Positions 35,051 to 45,735 of a stretch of 64,000 bases of DNA are shown here, piece by piece (the stretch's first letter is position 1; each line of letters begins with the position of its first letter). The notes below the pieces were generated by a model that saw nothing but the letters and a program-made list of their open reading frames with translations, did not search any database and had not been told where the DNA came from. The position numbers and the translations under genes were made by a program. This stretch comes from Pseudaminobacter salicylatoxidans (GTDB taxonomy: Bacteria > Pseudomonadota > Alphaproteobacteria > Rhizobiales > Rhizobiaceae): positions 1 to 64,000 of the forward strand of contig NZ_QGGG01000001.1 in assembly GCF_003148475.1 (NCBI RefSeq), written 5' to 3'.

Positions 35051-35281
35051 CGGCACTCCGGGTCATTCACACAGGGTTGTCTTACGCGTCTGCCCGGCTT
35101 TGACGCGACGTAAAAGCCCAAGCTCCATTCTAAGCGCAAGACACCCGAAAGTCAGTAAGCTTGCTTTATGACGATTCGCTGACCGTTTCGCACCTTAAAT
35201 ATCTGTAATTATCGCCGGCCGCGTCTGTTAACGATTTGAAAAGGAATGGTTTTGGTGAGGCGCGGCCGAGGGTGGACGCTG

Positions 35282-36109
35282 CTACCGCAGTTCCTCCATC
35301 TCATGGATGCGTCGCGCACTTTCGGCTTCCAGTGCACGTGTCAACTCGCCAATCAGCGTTTCGGCGACGACGAAAAGGGCGGCCGAGGAGTCCCAGGAAG
35401 AGGGGACAGCCGTGCGCCCGGCGATCACATGACGGGCAAAACGCGCGATTGGCGACAGCCATTGATCGGTGAAGAGCACGATTTCCACGCCACGCGCATG
35501 GGCCTTTTCGGCAAGGCGGATGAGGCTGTCCTGATAGCGGCGTATGTCGAAGATCAGAAGCACGTCGCGCTTGCCCATATCGATCAGCCGGTCGCGCCAG
35601 GTGCTTTCCTGTCCGGTGAGGTGGAAGACATTGGGGCGCACGATGGTGAGGTGAGCGCCCATATACTGGGCGATTGGATCGGTGAAACGCCCGCCGATCA
35701 GGAAAATCTTGGCGCGGGGGGCGGCGAGCCGCGCAACGATGTCGGCCATCTGCTTTTCCGACACATGGCGGAAGGTGGCATGGATGTTTTCCAGTGTCGC
35801 TTCCAGCACCGGAGAGGTCTTGCCCCGGTCGGGGGAGGGCTCGGCAACGGTCCGGGTAAGCGGCGATTGCAATTGCGCGGCCAGTTCCTCCTGAAGGGCA
35901 GCCTGAAACTCCGGATAGTTGCCGAATCCGAGGCGCGCCACGAAGCGCAATATGGTCGGCGAGCTGACACCGGCCTGCTGCGAGAAGTCCGCGACTGTCT
36001 TCAGGCCGATCAGCGGATAATTGGCGACGAGCGTCTGCGCGGCACGGCGCTCGCCTGCCGGCATGGCGTCGATCCGTTCCGCGATCAGCTCTGCGATGCT
36101 CGATGCCAT
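35282..36109 (-). CDS. MurR/RpiR family transcriptional regulator
   Basis: A 275-residue regulator with an RpiR helix-turn-helix (about 1-75: MPAGERRAAQTLVANYPLIGLKTVADFS, then AGVSSPTILRFVARLGFGNYPEFQ) and a C-terminal SIS domain (about 115-250: IFLIGGRFTDPIAQYM, DVLLIFDIRRYQDSLIRLA). ATG 36109 sits 4 bases after GGGAGG; the frame is open to 36157 but without such a site. It is divergent from the TRAP and gamma-glutamyl cluster and is its likely regulator. SIS domains usually sense phosphosugars, but several RpiR proteins respond to amines or acids. Confidence 0.93.
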   Translation of the reverse strand: MASSIAELIAERIDAMPAGERRAAQTLVANYPLIGLKTVADFSQQAGVSSPTILRFVARLGFGNYPEFQAALQEELAAQLQSPLTRTVAEPSPDRGKTSPVLEATLENIHATFRHVSEKQMADIVARLAAPRAKIFLIGGRFTDPIAQYMGAHLTIVRPNVFHLTGQESTWRDRLIDMGKRDVLLIFDIRRYQDSLIRLAEKAHARGVEIVLFTDQWLSPIARFARHVIAGRTAVPSSWDSSAALFVVAETLIGELTRALEAESARRIHEMEELR

Positions 36110-36150
36110 GATGCCTCCCACCTTTCGGCCGTGCCCGCGCACAAACACAT

Positions 36151-36179
36151 TTGACAAAGTTTCCGAATGTGTATGAAAT
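36151..36179 (+). promoter_or_regulatory. Promoter of the TRAP/gamma-glutamyl cluster with candidate RpiR operator
   Basis: TTGACA (36151-36156, perfect consensus) and TGAAAT (36174-36179) are 17 bases apart, about 70 bases before the amidohydrolase start. The spacer and -10 contain an inverted repeat TTTC-N11-GAAA (36160-36178), a plausible binding site for the divergently encoded RpiR protein. The half-sites are short, so the operator is tentative. Confidence 0.5.
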
Positions 36180-36248
36180 CATCCACAAGGACGCAAAGAA
36201 ATAAAATTCGTAACATACGGTACGGCGTTCGCGAGGGGAATTCGAGCA

Positions 36249-37052
36249 ATGGGAACTGCTCAACCCGCAGTGCAGGAGGCACCCGCACCCGTTCGCATCA
36301 GCAGGCGGGCTGGTTCCAGCCCTTATGTGCTGGTCTGCGATCATGCGTCGAATTTCATACCCGGCCAGTTCGGCACGCTCGGCCTCGCGCAAGCGGAACT
36401 GACACGCCACATCGCTTGGGATCCAGGCGCGCTGCCGGTGGCGCGGTTGATGGCTCAGGCGCTCGATGCAACGCTGGTGGAATCCTGCATTTCGCGGCTG
36501 ATCATCGACTGCAACCGTCCGCTCGACGCGCCCGATCTGATCTCACCCGTCAGCGAGACGACGGCGGTGCCCGGAAACGCCGGTCTGTCGGAAGCCGCGC
36601 GGCAGGAACGCATCGCGCTTTCGTGGCAGCCGTTCCACGGAGCAATCGACGAGGTTGTGGCGCAAAGGCTGGCGGAGGGGCGCGAGACGCGGCTGGTTTC
36701 GGTCCATTCCTTCACGCGCGTCTACAGAAGCATCGAGCGGCCCTGGCACATCGGTGTCATCCATGACGAGGACGCGCGGCTGGCCGCGCCGATAATCTCG
36801 GCGCTGGGCGGTGTCGTCGGGCTGGAGGTCGGGGTCAATCAACCCTATTCGCCGGCGGACCGGGTCTATTACACGCTGGAGCGGCATGGCCGCGCGCGCG
36901 GGCTGGCCTGCGCCATGATTGAAATCCGGAACGACGAAATCGCCGATGAAGCTTCCCAGCACAAATGGGCAGAGCTGTTGTCGATGATCCTTGCCGGCGT
37001 GAAGCTGTCACCGGACGCCCTTCCCGCCACAACCACGAGGCAGGCACGATGA
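36249..37052 (+). CDS. N-formylglutamate amidohydrolase family protein
   Basis: A 267-residue cytosolic zinc hydrolase family member. It has YVLVCDHASNFIP near residue 25 (metal His), LIIDCNRPLDAPDLI, LVSVHSFTRVYRSIERPWHIGVIHDEDARL and MIEIRNDEI near the C-terminus. Classical members (HutG) free glutamate from N-formylglutamate. No hut genes lie here; it heads a cluster with a glutamine-synthetase-like ligase and two alcohol/aldehyde oxidoreductases. Release of glutamate from another glutamyl amide is therefore a plausible alternative role. Its stop overlaps the TRAP small-subunit ATG. Confidence 0.9.
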   Translation: MGTAQPAVQEAPAPVRISRRAGSSPYVLVCDHASNFIPGQFGTLGLAQAELTRHIAWDPGALPVARLMAQALDATLVESCISRLIIDCNRPLDAPDLISPVSETTAVPGNAGLSEAARQERIALSWQPFHGAIDEVVAQRLAEGRETRLVSVHSFTRVYRSIERPWHIGVIHDEDARLAAPIISALGGVVGLEVGVNQPYSPADRVYYTLERHGRARGLACAMIEIRNDEIADEASQHKWAELLSMILAGVKLSPDALPATTTRQAR

Positions 37053-37603
37053 GCGCAGCGACGGAAAGAGAGGCCGTGCAAAGGAGCCGGCTGGGCGCGG
37101 CGGTCAGCCTGTATGTCCGCTATGTCGAAGCGGTGAGTCGCTGGGTCGGACGCTTCGCCATGTATCTGATTTTCCCGATGGGCGCGATCCTGCTCTATTC
37201 GACTGTGATGCGCGTGATCTTCGGCTATCCGATCAACTGGATCATGGAGATGTCGCAGTTCATGCTGTCGGCCTATTATCTGCTGGGCGGCGCCTATTCC
37301 ATGCAGCTCGGCGCGCATGTGCGCATGGATCTTTTCTACAGCATGATGTCGCCGCGCCGCCGTGCCATCACGGATTCCTTTACCGTTCTGGTCGTGATCT
37401 TCTATCTCGTGGTCCTGTTCCGGGCCGGCGTTTCCTCGACGGAATACTCAATCACCTACAGCCAGAAGAACTACACCGCCTGGGCCCCGCTGCTCTGGCC
37501 GATCAAGGCCATCATGACATTCGGCATCTTCCTGATGCTGCTGCAAACCATCGCCACCTTCTTCCGGAACGTGGCCGAAGCACGTGGGAAGTCGCTGGCA
37601 TGA
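37049..37603 (+). CDS. TRAP transporter small permease subunit (DctQ-like)
   Basis: A 184-residue membrane protein with four hydrophobic segments (FAMYLIFPMGAILLYSTVM, WIMEMSQFMLSAYYLLGGAY, ITDSFTVLVVIFYLVVLF, IMTFGIFLMLLQTIATFF). These match the DctQ fold, including the conserved W-x-x-E. It overlaps the preceding amidohydrolase and the following DctM gene, 4 bases each (ATGA), so translation is coupled. It pairs with the large subunit to drive sodium- or proton-coupled import. Confidence 0.94.
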   Translation: MSAATEREAVQRSRLGAAVSLYVRYVEAVSRWVGRFAMYLIFPMGAILLYSTVMRVIFGYPINWIMEMSQFMLSAYYLLGGAYSMQLGAHVRMDLFYSMMSPRRRAITDSFTVLVVIFYLVVLFRAGVSSTEYSITYSQKNYTAWAPLLWPIKAIMTFGIFLMLLQTIATFFRNVAEARGKSLA

Positions 37604-38928
37604 GCTCGGAATTCATCACCATCTTCATGTTTGCGTCGATGCTGATCCTGATGGCCACCGGTCAGTGGGTATTCGGCGTGATCGGTGCGGTCGGCGCGGC
37701 CGCGGCGCTGTGGCTGTGGGGCAACGGCGCGGCCGAGATGCCCTTCAACGCGGCCTTCCAGGTGCTCAACTGGTATCCGCTGATCACCGTGCCGTTCTTC
37801 GTCTTCATGGGCTACATGCTGTCGGAATCCGGTATCGCGAACAATCTCTACCGCATGTTCCATGTCTGGTTCGGGTCGGTGCGCGGCGGTCTTGCGCTCG
37901 GCACCATGGGCCTCATGATCATCATCTCGATGGTCAACGGCCTGTCGGTGGCGGGCATGGCCATCGGCGCCACGGTGGCGCTGCCGGAACTGCTGCGGCG
38001 CGGTTATGATAAGGTGATGATCACTGGCGTCATCCAAGGCGGATCGTCGCTCGGCATAATGGGGCCACCCAGCGTGGTGCTGATCCTTTATGCCATGATC
38101 GCGCGCCAGCCGGTGCTGCAATTGTGGCTGGCCGGTATCGGCCCCTTCATCCTGATGGCGATCATCTTCACGCTCTATATCTATCTGCGCTGCCGCTTCC
38201 AGCCGGAAATGGGCCCGGCCTTGCCCGCCGCGGAACGCGAAGAGATCACGACGCGCGAAAAGCTGGTGCTGCTGCGCGCCGGGCTGCTGCCCTTCGGCCT
38301 GTTCGCCGCGATCATGGGCCTTTTTCTGTCCGGCACCACCAGCCTGGTGGAAACCTCGATGGTGGGTGCGCTGCTGGCGCTGCTGGCGGCGTGGTTCACT
38401 GGCAGGCTCAATCGTGGCGTGATCGAGGAAACGACGCGCAACACGCTCGCCGTCTCGGCCATGTTCCTGTGGATCATCCTCGGCGCACTCTGCTTCAGCG
38501 CGGTCTATGACGGGCTGGGCGCGATCAAGGCGATTGAGAACCTGCTTCTCCACACATTTGATCTCAGCCCGTGGGGCGTTTTGGCGATGATGCTGCTTTC
38601 CTTCATCATCCTGGGGATGTTCCTGGATGACACCGCCATGCTCGTCATCGTTGCGCCGCTCTACATCCCGTTGGTCAAGACGCTTGGCTTCGATCTGATC
38701 TGGTTCGGAATTCTCTACACGATCACTTGCCAGATCGCCTACATCGTCCCGCCCTTCGGTTACAATCTGTTCCTGATGCGCGCCATGGCGCCGCCGGAAA
38801 TCACCATCGTCGATATCTACCGCTCGATCGTTCCGTTCTTCTTCATGATGGTTCTGACCATGATCATCATCATGATCTTTCCGGACATCGCGATGTGGCT
38901 GCCCGACGTCTACATGGGCAAACGGTGA
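37600..38928 (+). CDS. TRAP transporter large permease subunit (DctM-like)
   Basis: A 442-residue inner-membrane protein with about twelve hydrophobic segments. Family motifs include VPFFVFMGYMLSESGIA, MIIISMVNGLSVAGMAIGATVALPELLRRGY, GGSSLGIMGPPSVVLILYAMI, LGMFLDDTAMLVIVAPLYIPLV and IAYIVPPFGYNLFLMRA. It is the transport subunit of the importer encoded with DctQ (overlap of 4 bases) and the binding protein at 39044. Confidence 0.95.
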   Translation: MSSEFITIFMFASMLILMATGQWVFGVIGAVGAAAALWLWGNGAAEMPFNAAFQVLNWYPLITVPFFVFMGYMLSESGIANNLYRMFHVWFGSVRGGLALGTMGLMIIISMVNGLSVAGMAIGATVALPELLRRGYDKVMITGVIQGGSSLGIMGPPSVVLILYAMIARQPVLQLWLAGIGPFILMAIIFTLYIYLRCRFQPEMGPALPAAEREEITTREKLVLLRAGLLPFGLFAAIMGLFLSGTTSLVETSMVGALLALLAAWFTGRLNRGVIEETTRNTLAVSAMFLWIILGALCFSAVYDGLGAIKAIENLLLHTFDLSPWGVLAMMLLSFIILGMFLDDTAMLVIVAPLYIPLVKTLGFDLIWFGILYTITCQIAYIVPPFGYNLFLMRAMAPPEITIVDIYRSIVPFFFMMVLTMIIIMIFPDIAMWLPDVYMGKR

Positions 38929-39043
38929 GGTGTAGCCGGGAAATATTCATTGAGACTGCCGGAAGAAAAGCGCGGGGGAACGCAAGGAGCTTCAAGCCAC
39001 CGCGCGGATGGGAATTGACTGTTTCGTTAACGGGAGGAATGAA

Positions 39044-40108
39044 ATGTCTGACAAAACCATCAGCAAGCGTGATTTCCTGCGTAAATCGATCCTGACAGGT
39101 GCCGGTGCCGTAGGTGCGACCACGCTCGCCGCACCCTACGTCAAGGCGCAGGCGCCGATCAAATGGCGGCTGCAGACCTATGCCGGCCCCGCGCTGGCAG
39201 AGCATGTGTGCAAGCCGGCCATCGATGCCTTCAACAAGGCCGCCAATGGCGAGATGGTGATCGAGATGTACACGTCCGACCAGCTCGTGCCGCAGGGCGA
39301 GCTGTTTCGCGCAGTGCAGGCTGGCACGCTCGATGCCGCGCAAAGCGATGACGATTCCATGGCCTCGCCAGTCGATGTGGCCGTGTTCGGAGCATATTTC
39401 CCGTTTGCCTCGCGCTACAGTCTCGACGTGCCTGTGCTGTGGAATTGGTACGGGCTGAAGGAAATCTGGGAGGAAGCCTATGGCGAAGTTCCCGGCGTGA
39501 CCTGGCTTTCGGCCGGCGCCTGGGATCCCTGCAACTTCGCCACCACCAAGCCGATCCGCTCGGTGGCGGACCTGAAGGGGCTGCGCGTCTTCACCTTCCC
39601 CACCGGCGGCCAGTTCATCCAGCGCCTCGGCGTCGTGCCTGTCACGCTGCCGTGGGAGGATATCGAGGTGGCGCTGCAGACAGGCGAACTCGACGGCATC
39701 GCCTGGTGCGGCGCGACCGAGACCTACACGGTGGGCTGGGCCAACGTGACCAAATACTACCTCACCAACAACATCTCGGGCGCCTGGTCGGGATCGTTCT
39801 TCGCCAATACCGATAAATGGAACGAGGTTCCTGAACATCTCAAGGCGCTGTTCCATCTGGCGATGGACAGCTCGCATTACTATCGCCAGCATTGGTACTG
39901 GTGGGGCGAGGCGCACTACCGCACCACCGGCGGCAAACTGGAACTGACGACCATTCCGGAAAACGAGTGGAAGGAAGTCGAAGACATGGCGCAGACCTTC
40001 TGGGACGAGGTTGCGGCCAAGAGCCCGCGCAACGCCAAGGTGGTCGAGATCCTCAAGAAGTATCAGGAAACGATGCGCATGGCCGGCGCGCCCTATCGCT
40101 ACGGCTGA
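39044..40108 (+). CDS. TRAP transporter substrate-binding protein (DctP family)
   Basis: A 354-residue periplasmic binding protein. ATG 39044 follows GGGAGG. The signal region SKRDFLRKSILTGAGAVG is Tat-like but has Lys-Arg in place of the twin Arg, followed by APYVKAQA. DctP features include KWRLQTYAGPALAEHV, LVPQGELFRAVQAGTLDAAQ, SVADLKGLRVFTFPTGGQFI and the W-rich segment around WSGSFFANTDKW. The ligand is not visible; TRAP ligands are mostly carboxylates, but amines and amino-acid derivatives occur. A hairpin follows the stop. Confidence 0.93.
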   Translation: MSDKTISKRDFLRKSILTGAGAVGATTLAAPYVKAQAPIKWRLQTYAGPALAEHVCKPAIDAFNKAANGEMVIEMYTSDQLVPQGELFRAVQAGTLDAAQSDDDSMASPVDVAVFGAYFPFASRYSLDVPVLWNWYGLKEIWEEAYGEVPGVTWLSAGAWDPCNFATTKPIRSVADLKGLRVFTFPTGGQFIQRLGVVPVTLPWEDIEVALQTGELDGIAWCGATETYTVGWANVTKYYLTNNISGAWSGSFFANTDKWNEVPEHLKALFHLAMDSSHYYRQHWYWWGEAHYRTTGGKLELTTIPENEWKEVEDMAQTFWDEVAAKSPRNAKVVEILKKYQETMRMAGAPYRYG

Positions 40109-40134
40109 ACGGTGCCGGACTGACGAAGCCATCG

Positions 40135-40159
40135 ACCCGGCCGCATCAGGCGGCCGGGT
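40135..40159 (+). terminator. Intercistronic hairpin after dctP-like gene
   Basis: ACCCGGCCGC and GCGGCCGGGT form a perfect 10-bp GC-rich stem with a 5-base loop, 26 bases after the binding-protein stop. Only a weak TT follows. It may attenuate read-through or stabilise the upstream message, giving more binding protein than downstream enzymes. Confidence 0.5.
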
Positions 40160-40221
40160 TCATCCATTGAAACATGAATCGTCGAAACATGTGTGCGGCC
40201 GCGCTTGCGGCGGAGAAGAGA

Positions 40222-41592
40222 ATGGCCGGAAATCTTTCATTCGAGCAGTTGAAGAAGGCGGTTGCGGGCGACGAGATCGACACGGTTCTCGCCTGTGCCG
40301 TCGACATGCAGGGCCGTCTCATCGGCAAGCGTTTCCTGGCCAGGTATTTCGTCGAATCCGCGCATGACGAGACGCATGGCTGCAACTACCTGCTGGCCGA
40401 CGACATCGATATGGAGCCGGTGCCCGGCTACAAGGCAGCAAGCTGGTCGAAGGGCTATGGCGACTTCGTCATGAAGCCGGACCTTGCCACGCTGCGCCAT
40501 GTGCCGTGGCTGGAGAAGACAGCGCTGGTTTTGTGCGATGTGCTCGACCATCACGACCACGCCGATCTGCCGCATTCGCCGCGTGCTATCCTGCGGCGAC
40601 AGGTGAAGCGGCTGCAGGAGCGTGGCTACCTCGCATATTTCGCTTCCGAACTGGAATTCTACCTGTTCAGCGAAACCTATGACAGCGCACGCGCCAAGCA
40701 CTGGCAGGGCCTCAGCACGGCTTCGCCTTATATCGGTGACTACCTGATCGGCATTACCACCAAGGAAGAGCCCTATATGCGCAAGCTGCGCAACGATATG
40801 GAGGCGGCGGGTATCCCGATCGAGAACTCCAAGGGCGAGTGGGGGCCGGGGCAGGAGGAAATCAACGTCCGCTATGCCGAAGCGCTTGAAATGGCCGACC
40901 GCCATGTCGTCCTGAAGAACGGCGCCAAGGAGATCGCCGACTGCATGGGCTGCGCGGTGAGTTTCATGGCCAAGTACAATTATGGGCTCGCCGGAAATTC
41001 CAGCCATGTCCACAATTCGTTGTGGAGCGCGGATGGCGGGACGCCTCTGTTCTTCGACAAGGATGGCGAGTACGGCATGACCCGGCTCGGCCACCAATGG
41101 GCGGCGGGCCAGCTCAAATATGCCAAGGAATTCACATGGTTCCTGGCGCCCTATGTCAACTCCTACAAGCGCTTTCAGGCAGGCACGTTCGCGCCGACCA
41201 AGATCATGTGGAGCGAGGACAACCGCACGGCAGGGTTCCGGCTCTGCGGCATGGGCACCAAAGGCGTGCGCATGGAGTGCCGCATCGGTGGCGCCGACCT
41301 CAACCCCTACCTGGCCTTTGCCGCGCTGATCGCGGCCGGTCTTGCCGGAATCGACGAGAGGCTGGAGCTGCAAAAACCCTTCGTCGGCGACGCCTATCAG
41401 GCGGCGGAACTGCCGGAAATTCCCAAGACATTGCGCGGCGCCATCGAAACGCTGGAGAAATCGACCATGCTGCGCGAGGCCTTCGGCGAGGATGTTATCG
41501 ACCACTATTTGCACACCGCGCGATGGGAGCAACTGGAATACGACCGCCGCATCACCGACTGGGAACTGCACCGGGGCTTCGAGCGATATTGA
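40222..41592 (+). CDS. Glutamine synthetase family protein (gamma-glutamylamine ligase-like)
   Basis: A 456-residue GS-fold ligase. ATG 40222 follows GGAG; a 16-residue longer form from 40174 is possible. Motifs are ASELEFYLF (metal Glu), GPGQEEINVRYAEALEMADRH, NSSHVHNSLW (ATP/metal His), RFQAGTFAPTKIMWSEDNRTAGFRL and ECRIGGADLNPYLAFA. The divergence from GlnA and the neighbours place it with enzymes that join glutamate to amines (PuuA, IpuC, GlnA4-like). The adjacent alcohol and aldehyde dehydrogenases suggest an amino alcohol rather than a diamine as acceptor. Histidine-rich or lengthy insertions are absent. Confidence 0.92.
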   Translation: MAGNLSFEQLKKAVAGDEIDTVLACAVDMQGRLIGKRFLARYFVESAHDETHGCNYLLADDIDMEPVPGYKAASWSKGYGDFVMKPDLATLRHVPWLEKTALVLCDVLDHHDHADLPHSPRAILRRQVKRLQERGYLAYFASELEFYLFSETYDSARAKHWQGLSTASPYIGDYLIGITTKEEPYMRKLRNDMEAAGIPIENSKGEWGPGQEEINVRYAEALEMADRHVVLKNGAKEIADCMGCAVSFMAKYNYGLAGNSSHVHNSLWSADGGTPLFFDKDGEYGMTRLGHQWAAGQLKYAKEFTWFLAPYVNSYKRFQAGTFAPTKIMWSEDNRTAGFRLCGMGTKGVRMECRIGGADLNPYLAFAALIAAGLAGIDERLELQKPFVGDAYQAAELPEIPKTLRGAIETLEKSTMLREAFGEDVIDHYLHTARWEQLEYDRRITDWELHRGFERY

Positions 41593-41648
41593 GGCCGTGT
41601 TGAAATCCATTCCGATTTTCGCATTCCGCATGAAGAAGGACTGAAACC

Positions 41649-43037
<1,389 letters not shown>

Positions 43038-43172
43038 TTCGCGGCACAAATCATGTCTTCGACCTCCCACTCCGTCTCGCTGCGCTCGACACCTCTCTCC
43101 CGATCGAAGGGGGGAGGAAACACTGGCGAAGCGGGAACGGAGTAGGGGTGCTTCAATTTTCGGAAAGCAAAA

Positions 43173-44345
43173 ATGACCAAACTCGTTTCCAAATGGAATT
43201 TCCCCACCACCGTGCGTTTCGGCGCTGGCCGCATCAAGGAACTGCCGGATGCGCTGGGGGCTACCGGCATCAGGAAGCCGCTGTTCGTTACCGATCCGGG
43301 CCTCGCCAGGCTGCCGGTCGTGGCCAGGACGCTGAAGATTCTCGAAGATGCCAAGGTCCCCTACGGTGTCTTCTCCGATGTGAAGCCGAACCCGGTCGAG
43401 TCCAACCTCACCGCCGGCATCGCCGCTTTCAGGAAGGGCAAGCATGACGGCGTCGTCGCTTTCGGTGGCGGTTCAGCGCTCGATCTCGGCAAGCTGATCG
43501 CTTTCCAGGCCGCCCAGACGCGCCCGATCTGGGATTTCGAGGACATCGGCGACTGGTGGACGCGTGCCGACGGCGACAAGATCGCACCGATCATCGCCGT
43601 GCCAACCACTGCAGGCACCGGGTCGGAAGTCGGCCGTGCGGGTGTGCTGACCAATGAGGAGACGCATACCAAGAAGGTTATTTTCCATCCGAAGATCCTT
43701 CCGGCCATCGTCATCGCCGACCCCGAGCTGACCACCGGCATGCCGCCTTTCATCACCGCCGGCACCGGTATGGATGCGCTGGCCCATTGCCTGGAAGCCT
43801 ATTGCGCACCCGGCTACCACCCGATGGCCGATGGCATTGCGGTTGAAGGTATCCGGCTCGTGTTCGAAAACCTGCCCAAGGCTTATGCCAACGGTAAGGA
43901 CCTTACCGCGCGCGCCAACATGATGAGTGCGGCCGCCATGGGCGCCACCGCCTTCCAGAAGGGGCTGGGCGCCATCCATTCGCTGTCGCACCCGATCGGC
44001 GCGCTCTACGACACGCATCACGGCATGACCAATGCCGTCTTCATGCCTTATGTGCTGGCCTTCAACCGTGACGCCATTGAGGACCGCATCGCGCGGCTCA
44101 CCGGCTACCTCGGCATGAAGGGCGGCTTTGACGGCTTCTCCAGGGCGGTGCTGAAGCTGCGCAAGGAACTCAAGGTACCCCACACTCTGCCGGGTCTGAT
44201 CAAGGGGCTAGACATGGACAAGAAGCGCAAGACTCTGATCGCCGACATGGCGGTGGTCGACCCGACCGCCGGCGGCAATCCGGTCAAGCTCACCAGGAAG
44301 AGCGCGCTGATGCTGCTCGACAACGCCATCGAGGGTGCGCTGTGA
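43173..44345 (+). CDS. Iron-containing alcohol dehydrogenase
   Basis: A 390-residue group III alcohol dehydrogenase. It has the NAD motif GGGS (98-101), PTTAGTGSEVGRAGVLTN and metal ligands Asp201, His205, His269 and His283 with FucO-like spacing. It oxidises a primary or secondary alcohol with NAD. It follows the aldehyde dehydrogenase on the same strand. A short GC-poor gap with a possible remnant (about 43040-43150) separates them. In the cluster it would supply the aldehyde to the aldehyde dehydrogenase. Confidence 0.95.
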   Translation: MTKLVSKWNFPTTVRFGAGRIKELPDALGATGIRKPLFVTDPGLARLPVVARTLKILEDAKVPYGVFSDVKPNPVESNLTAGIAAFRKGKHDGVVAFGGGSALDLGKLIAFQAAQTRPIWDFEDIGDWWTRADGDKIAPIIAVPTTAGTGSEVGRAGVLTNEETHTKKVIFHPKILPAIVIADPELTTGMPPFITAGTGMDALAHCLEAYCAPGYHPMADGIAVEGIRLVFENLPKAYANGKDLTARANMMSAAAMGATAFQKGLGAIHSLSHPIGALYDTHHGMTNAVFMPYVLAFNRDAIEDRIARLTGYLGMKGGFDGFSRAVLKLRKELKVPHTLPGLIKGLDMDKKRKTLIADMAVVDPTAGGNPVKLTRKSALMLLDNAIEGAL

Positions 44346-44568
44346 GCGCGTTTTAAAGCGGCTTGAGAAACAGAAACGAAAGGTTATGTCGCCAAACCGA
44401 AATATCTCGCGGGAAAACGAATGTTGGAGATTGCCAGATTGCCGGAAAAGTAGTTAAGTTTTGGATTGCGGGACGGGGTCGGGAGGCGCCTCTTTTCACA
44501 TGACTGTCACTGAGTATCGGTAACCGCATCGCAGGCGCCGGGAAGGCGCCAGTTCAACGGAGAGAGAA

Positions 44569-45675
44569 ATGTTCAAGTTCGCGGGGAAAATCCTGTCCCT
44601 CACGGCCGCGGCGCTGCTGACCACGACGGCCATCGGCTCGGCGCAGTCGATGGATGAACTGGTCGCGGCCGCCAAGGCCGAAGGGCAACTGACGACCATC
44701 GCGCTGCCGCATGACTGGTGCGGCTATGGCGACGTGATCGCCGGCTTCAAGGCGAAATATCCCGAGATCACCATCAACGAACTCAACCCTGACGCCGGTT
44801 CGAGCGACGAGGTCGAGGCGATCAAGGCCAACAAGGACAACAAGGGCCCGCAGGCGCCCGACGTGGTCGATGTTGGCCTGTCCTATGGCCCGCAGATGAA
44901 GGCCGAAGGCCTGATTCAACCTTACAAGGTCTCCACCTGGGATTCTATTCCCGACAATGCCAAGGATGCCGAAGGCTACTGGTATGGCGATTATTACGGC
45001 GTTCTGGCTTTCCAGGTGAACAAGGACCTGGTGCCGAATCCGCCGGAAGACTGGGCTGACCTGCTGAAGGACGAATATAAGAACGCCGTGTCGCTGGCCG
45101 GCGATCCGCGCGCTTCCGCGCAGGCGATCATGAGCGTCTATGCCGCGGGTCTCGCCAATGGCGCCGAGGGCGGCGAAGCCGCGGCCAAGGCCGGCCTCGA
45201 TTTCTTCAGGGAACTGAACGCCAAGGGCAACTTCGTTCCGGTCATCGGCAAGACGGCGACGCTGGCGCAGGGTCAGACGCCGATCCTGATCTGGTGGGAT
45301 TACAATGCGCTTTCTGGCCGCGACACGCTGAACGGCAACCCGCCGGTCGACGTTGTCGTGCCGAAGTCGGGTGTCGTCGCCGGTGTCTACGTGCAGGCCA
45401 TCAGTGCCTATGCGCCGCATCCGAATGCCGCCAAGCTGTGGATGGAATATCTCTACTCCGACGAAGGCCAGCTCGCCTGGCTGAAGGGCTATTGCCACCC
45501 GGTGCGCTTCAACGACCTTGCCAGGCAGGGCAAGATTCCGCAGGAAATGCTGGACAAGCTGCCGCCGGCGGCGGCCTATGAGAAGGCGGTGTTCCCGACC
45601 CTCGAAGAGCAGTCCGCTTCGAAGGACGTCATCACCAAGCAGTGGGACAGTGTCGTCGGCGCCAATGTTCAGTAA
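44569..45675 (+). CDS. ABC transporter substrate-binding protein (polyamine/iron type, PotD/AfuA-like)
   Basis: A 368-residue periplasmic binding protein with a Sec signal peptide ending near AIGSAQS. It has the SBP_bac family pattern: LVAAAKAEGQLTTIALPHDW, PQAPDVVDVGLSYGPQMKAEG, YYGVLAFQVNKDL, GQTPILIWWDYNALSG and YLYSDEGQLAWLKGYCHPVRF. ATG 44569 follows GGAGAGAG. It heads a four-gene importer (44569-48520). It is separated from the alcohol dehydrogenase by 223 bases and could have its own promoter. The ligand is unknown; context suggests a small amine or amino acid derivative. Confidence 0.92.
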   Translation: MFKFAGKILSLTAAALLTTTAIGSAQSMDELVAAAKAEGQLTTIALPHDWCGYGDVIAGFKAKYPEITINELNPDAGSSDEVEAIKANKDNKGPQAPDVVDVGLSYGPQMKAEGLIQPYKVSTWDSIPDNAKDAEGYWYGDYYGVLAFQVNKDLVPNPPEDWADLLKDEYKNAVSLAGDPRASAQAIMSVYAAGLANGAEGGEAAAKAGLDFFRELNAKGNFVPVIGKTATLAQGQTPILIWWDYNALSGRDTLNGNPPVDVVVPKSGVVAGVYVQAISAYAPHPNAAKLWMEYLYSDEGQLAWLKGYCHPVRFNDLARQGKIPQEMLDKLPPAAAYEKAVFPTLEEQSASKDVITKQWDSVVGANVQ

Positions 45676-45735
45676 GCTATGAGACGGCCGGGCGGCCTTG
45701 GAGCCGCCTGGCCAACCATTCGGAATTCCTTCTTT

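Noticed and set aside
43038-43172. Possible repeat element or gene remnant between the aldehyde and alcohol dehydrogenase genes
   Set aside because: The segment has a Ser/Arg-like reading and a C/T-rich stretch reminiscent of intergenic repeats in rhizobia, but I see no second copy in the window and no clear dyad.
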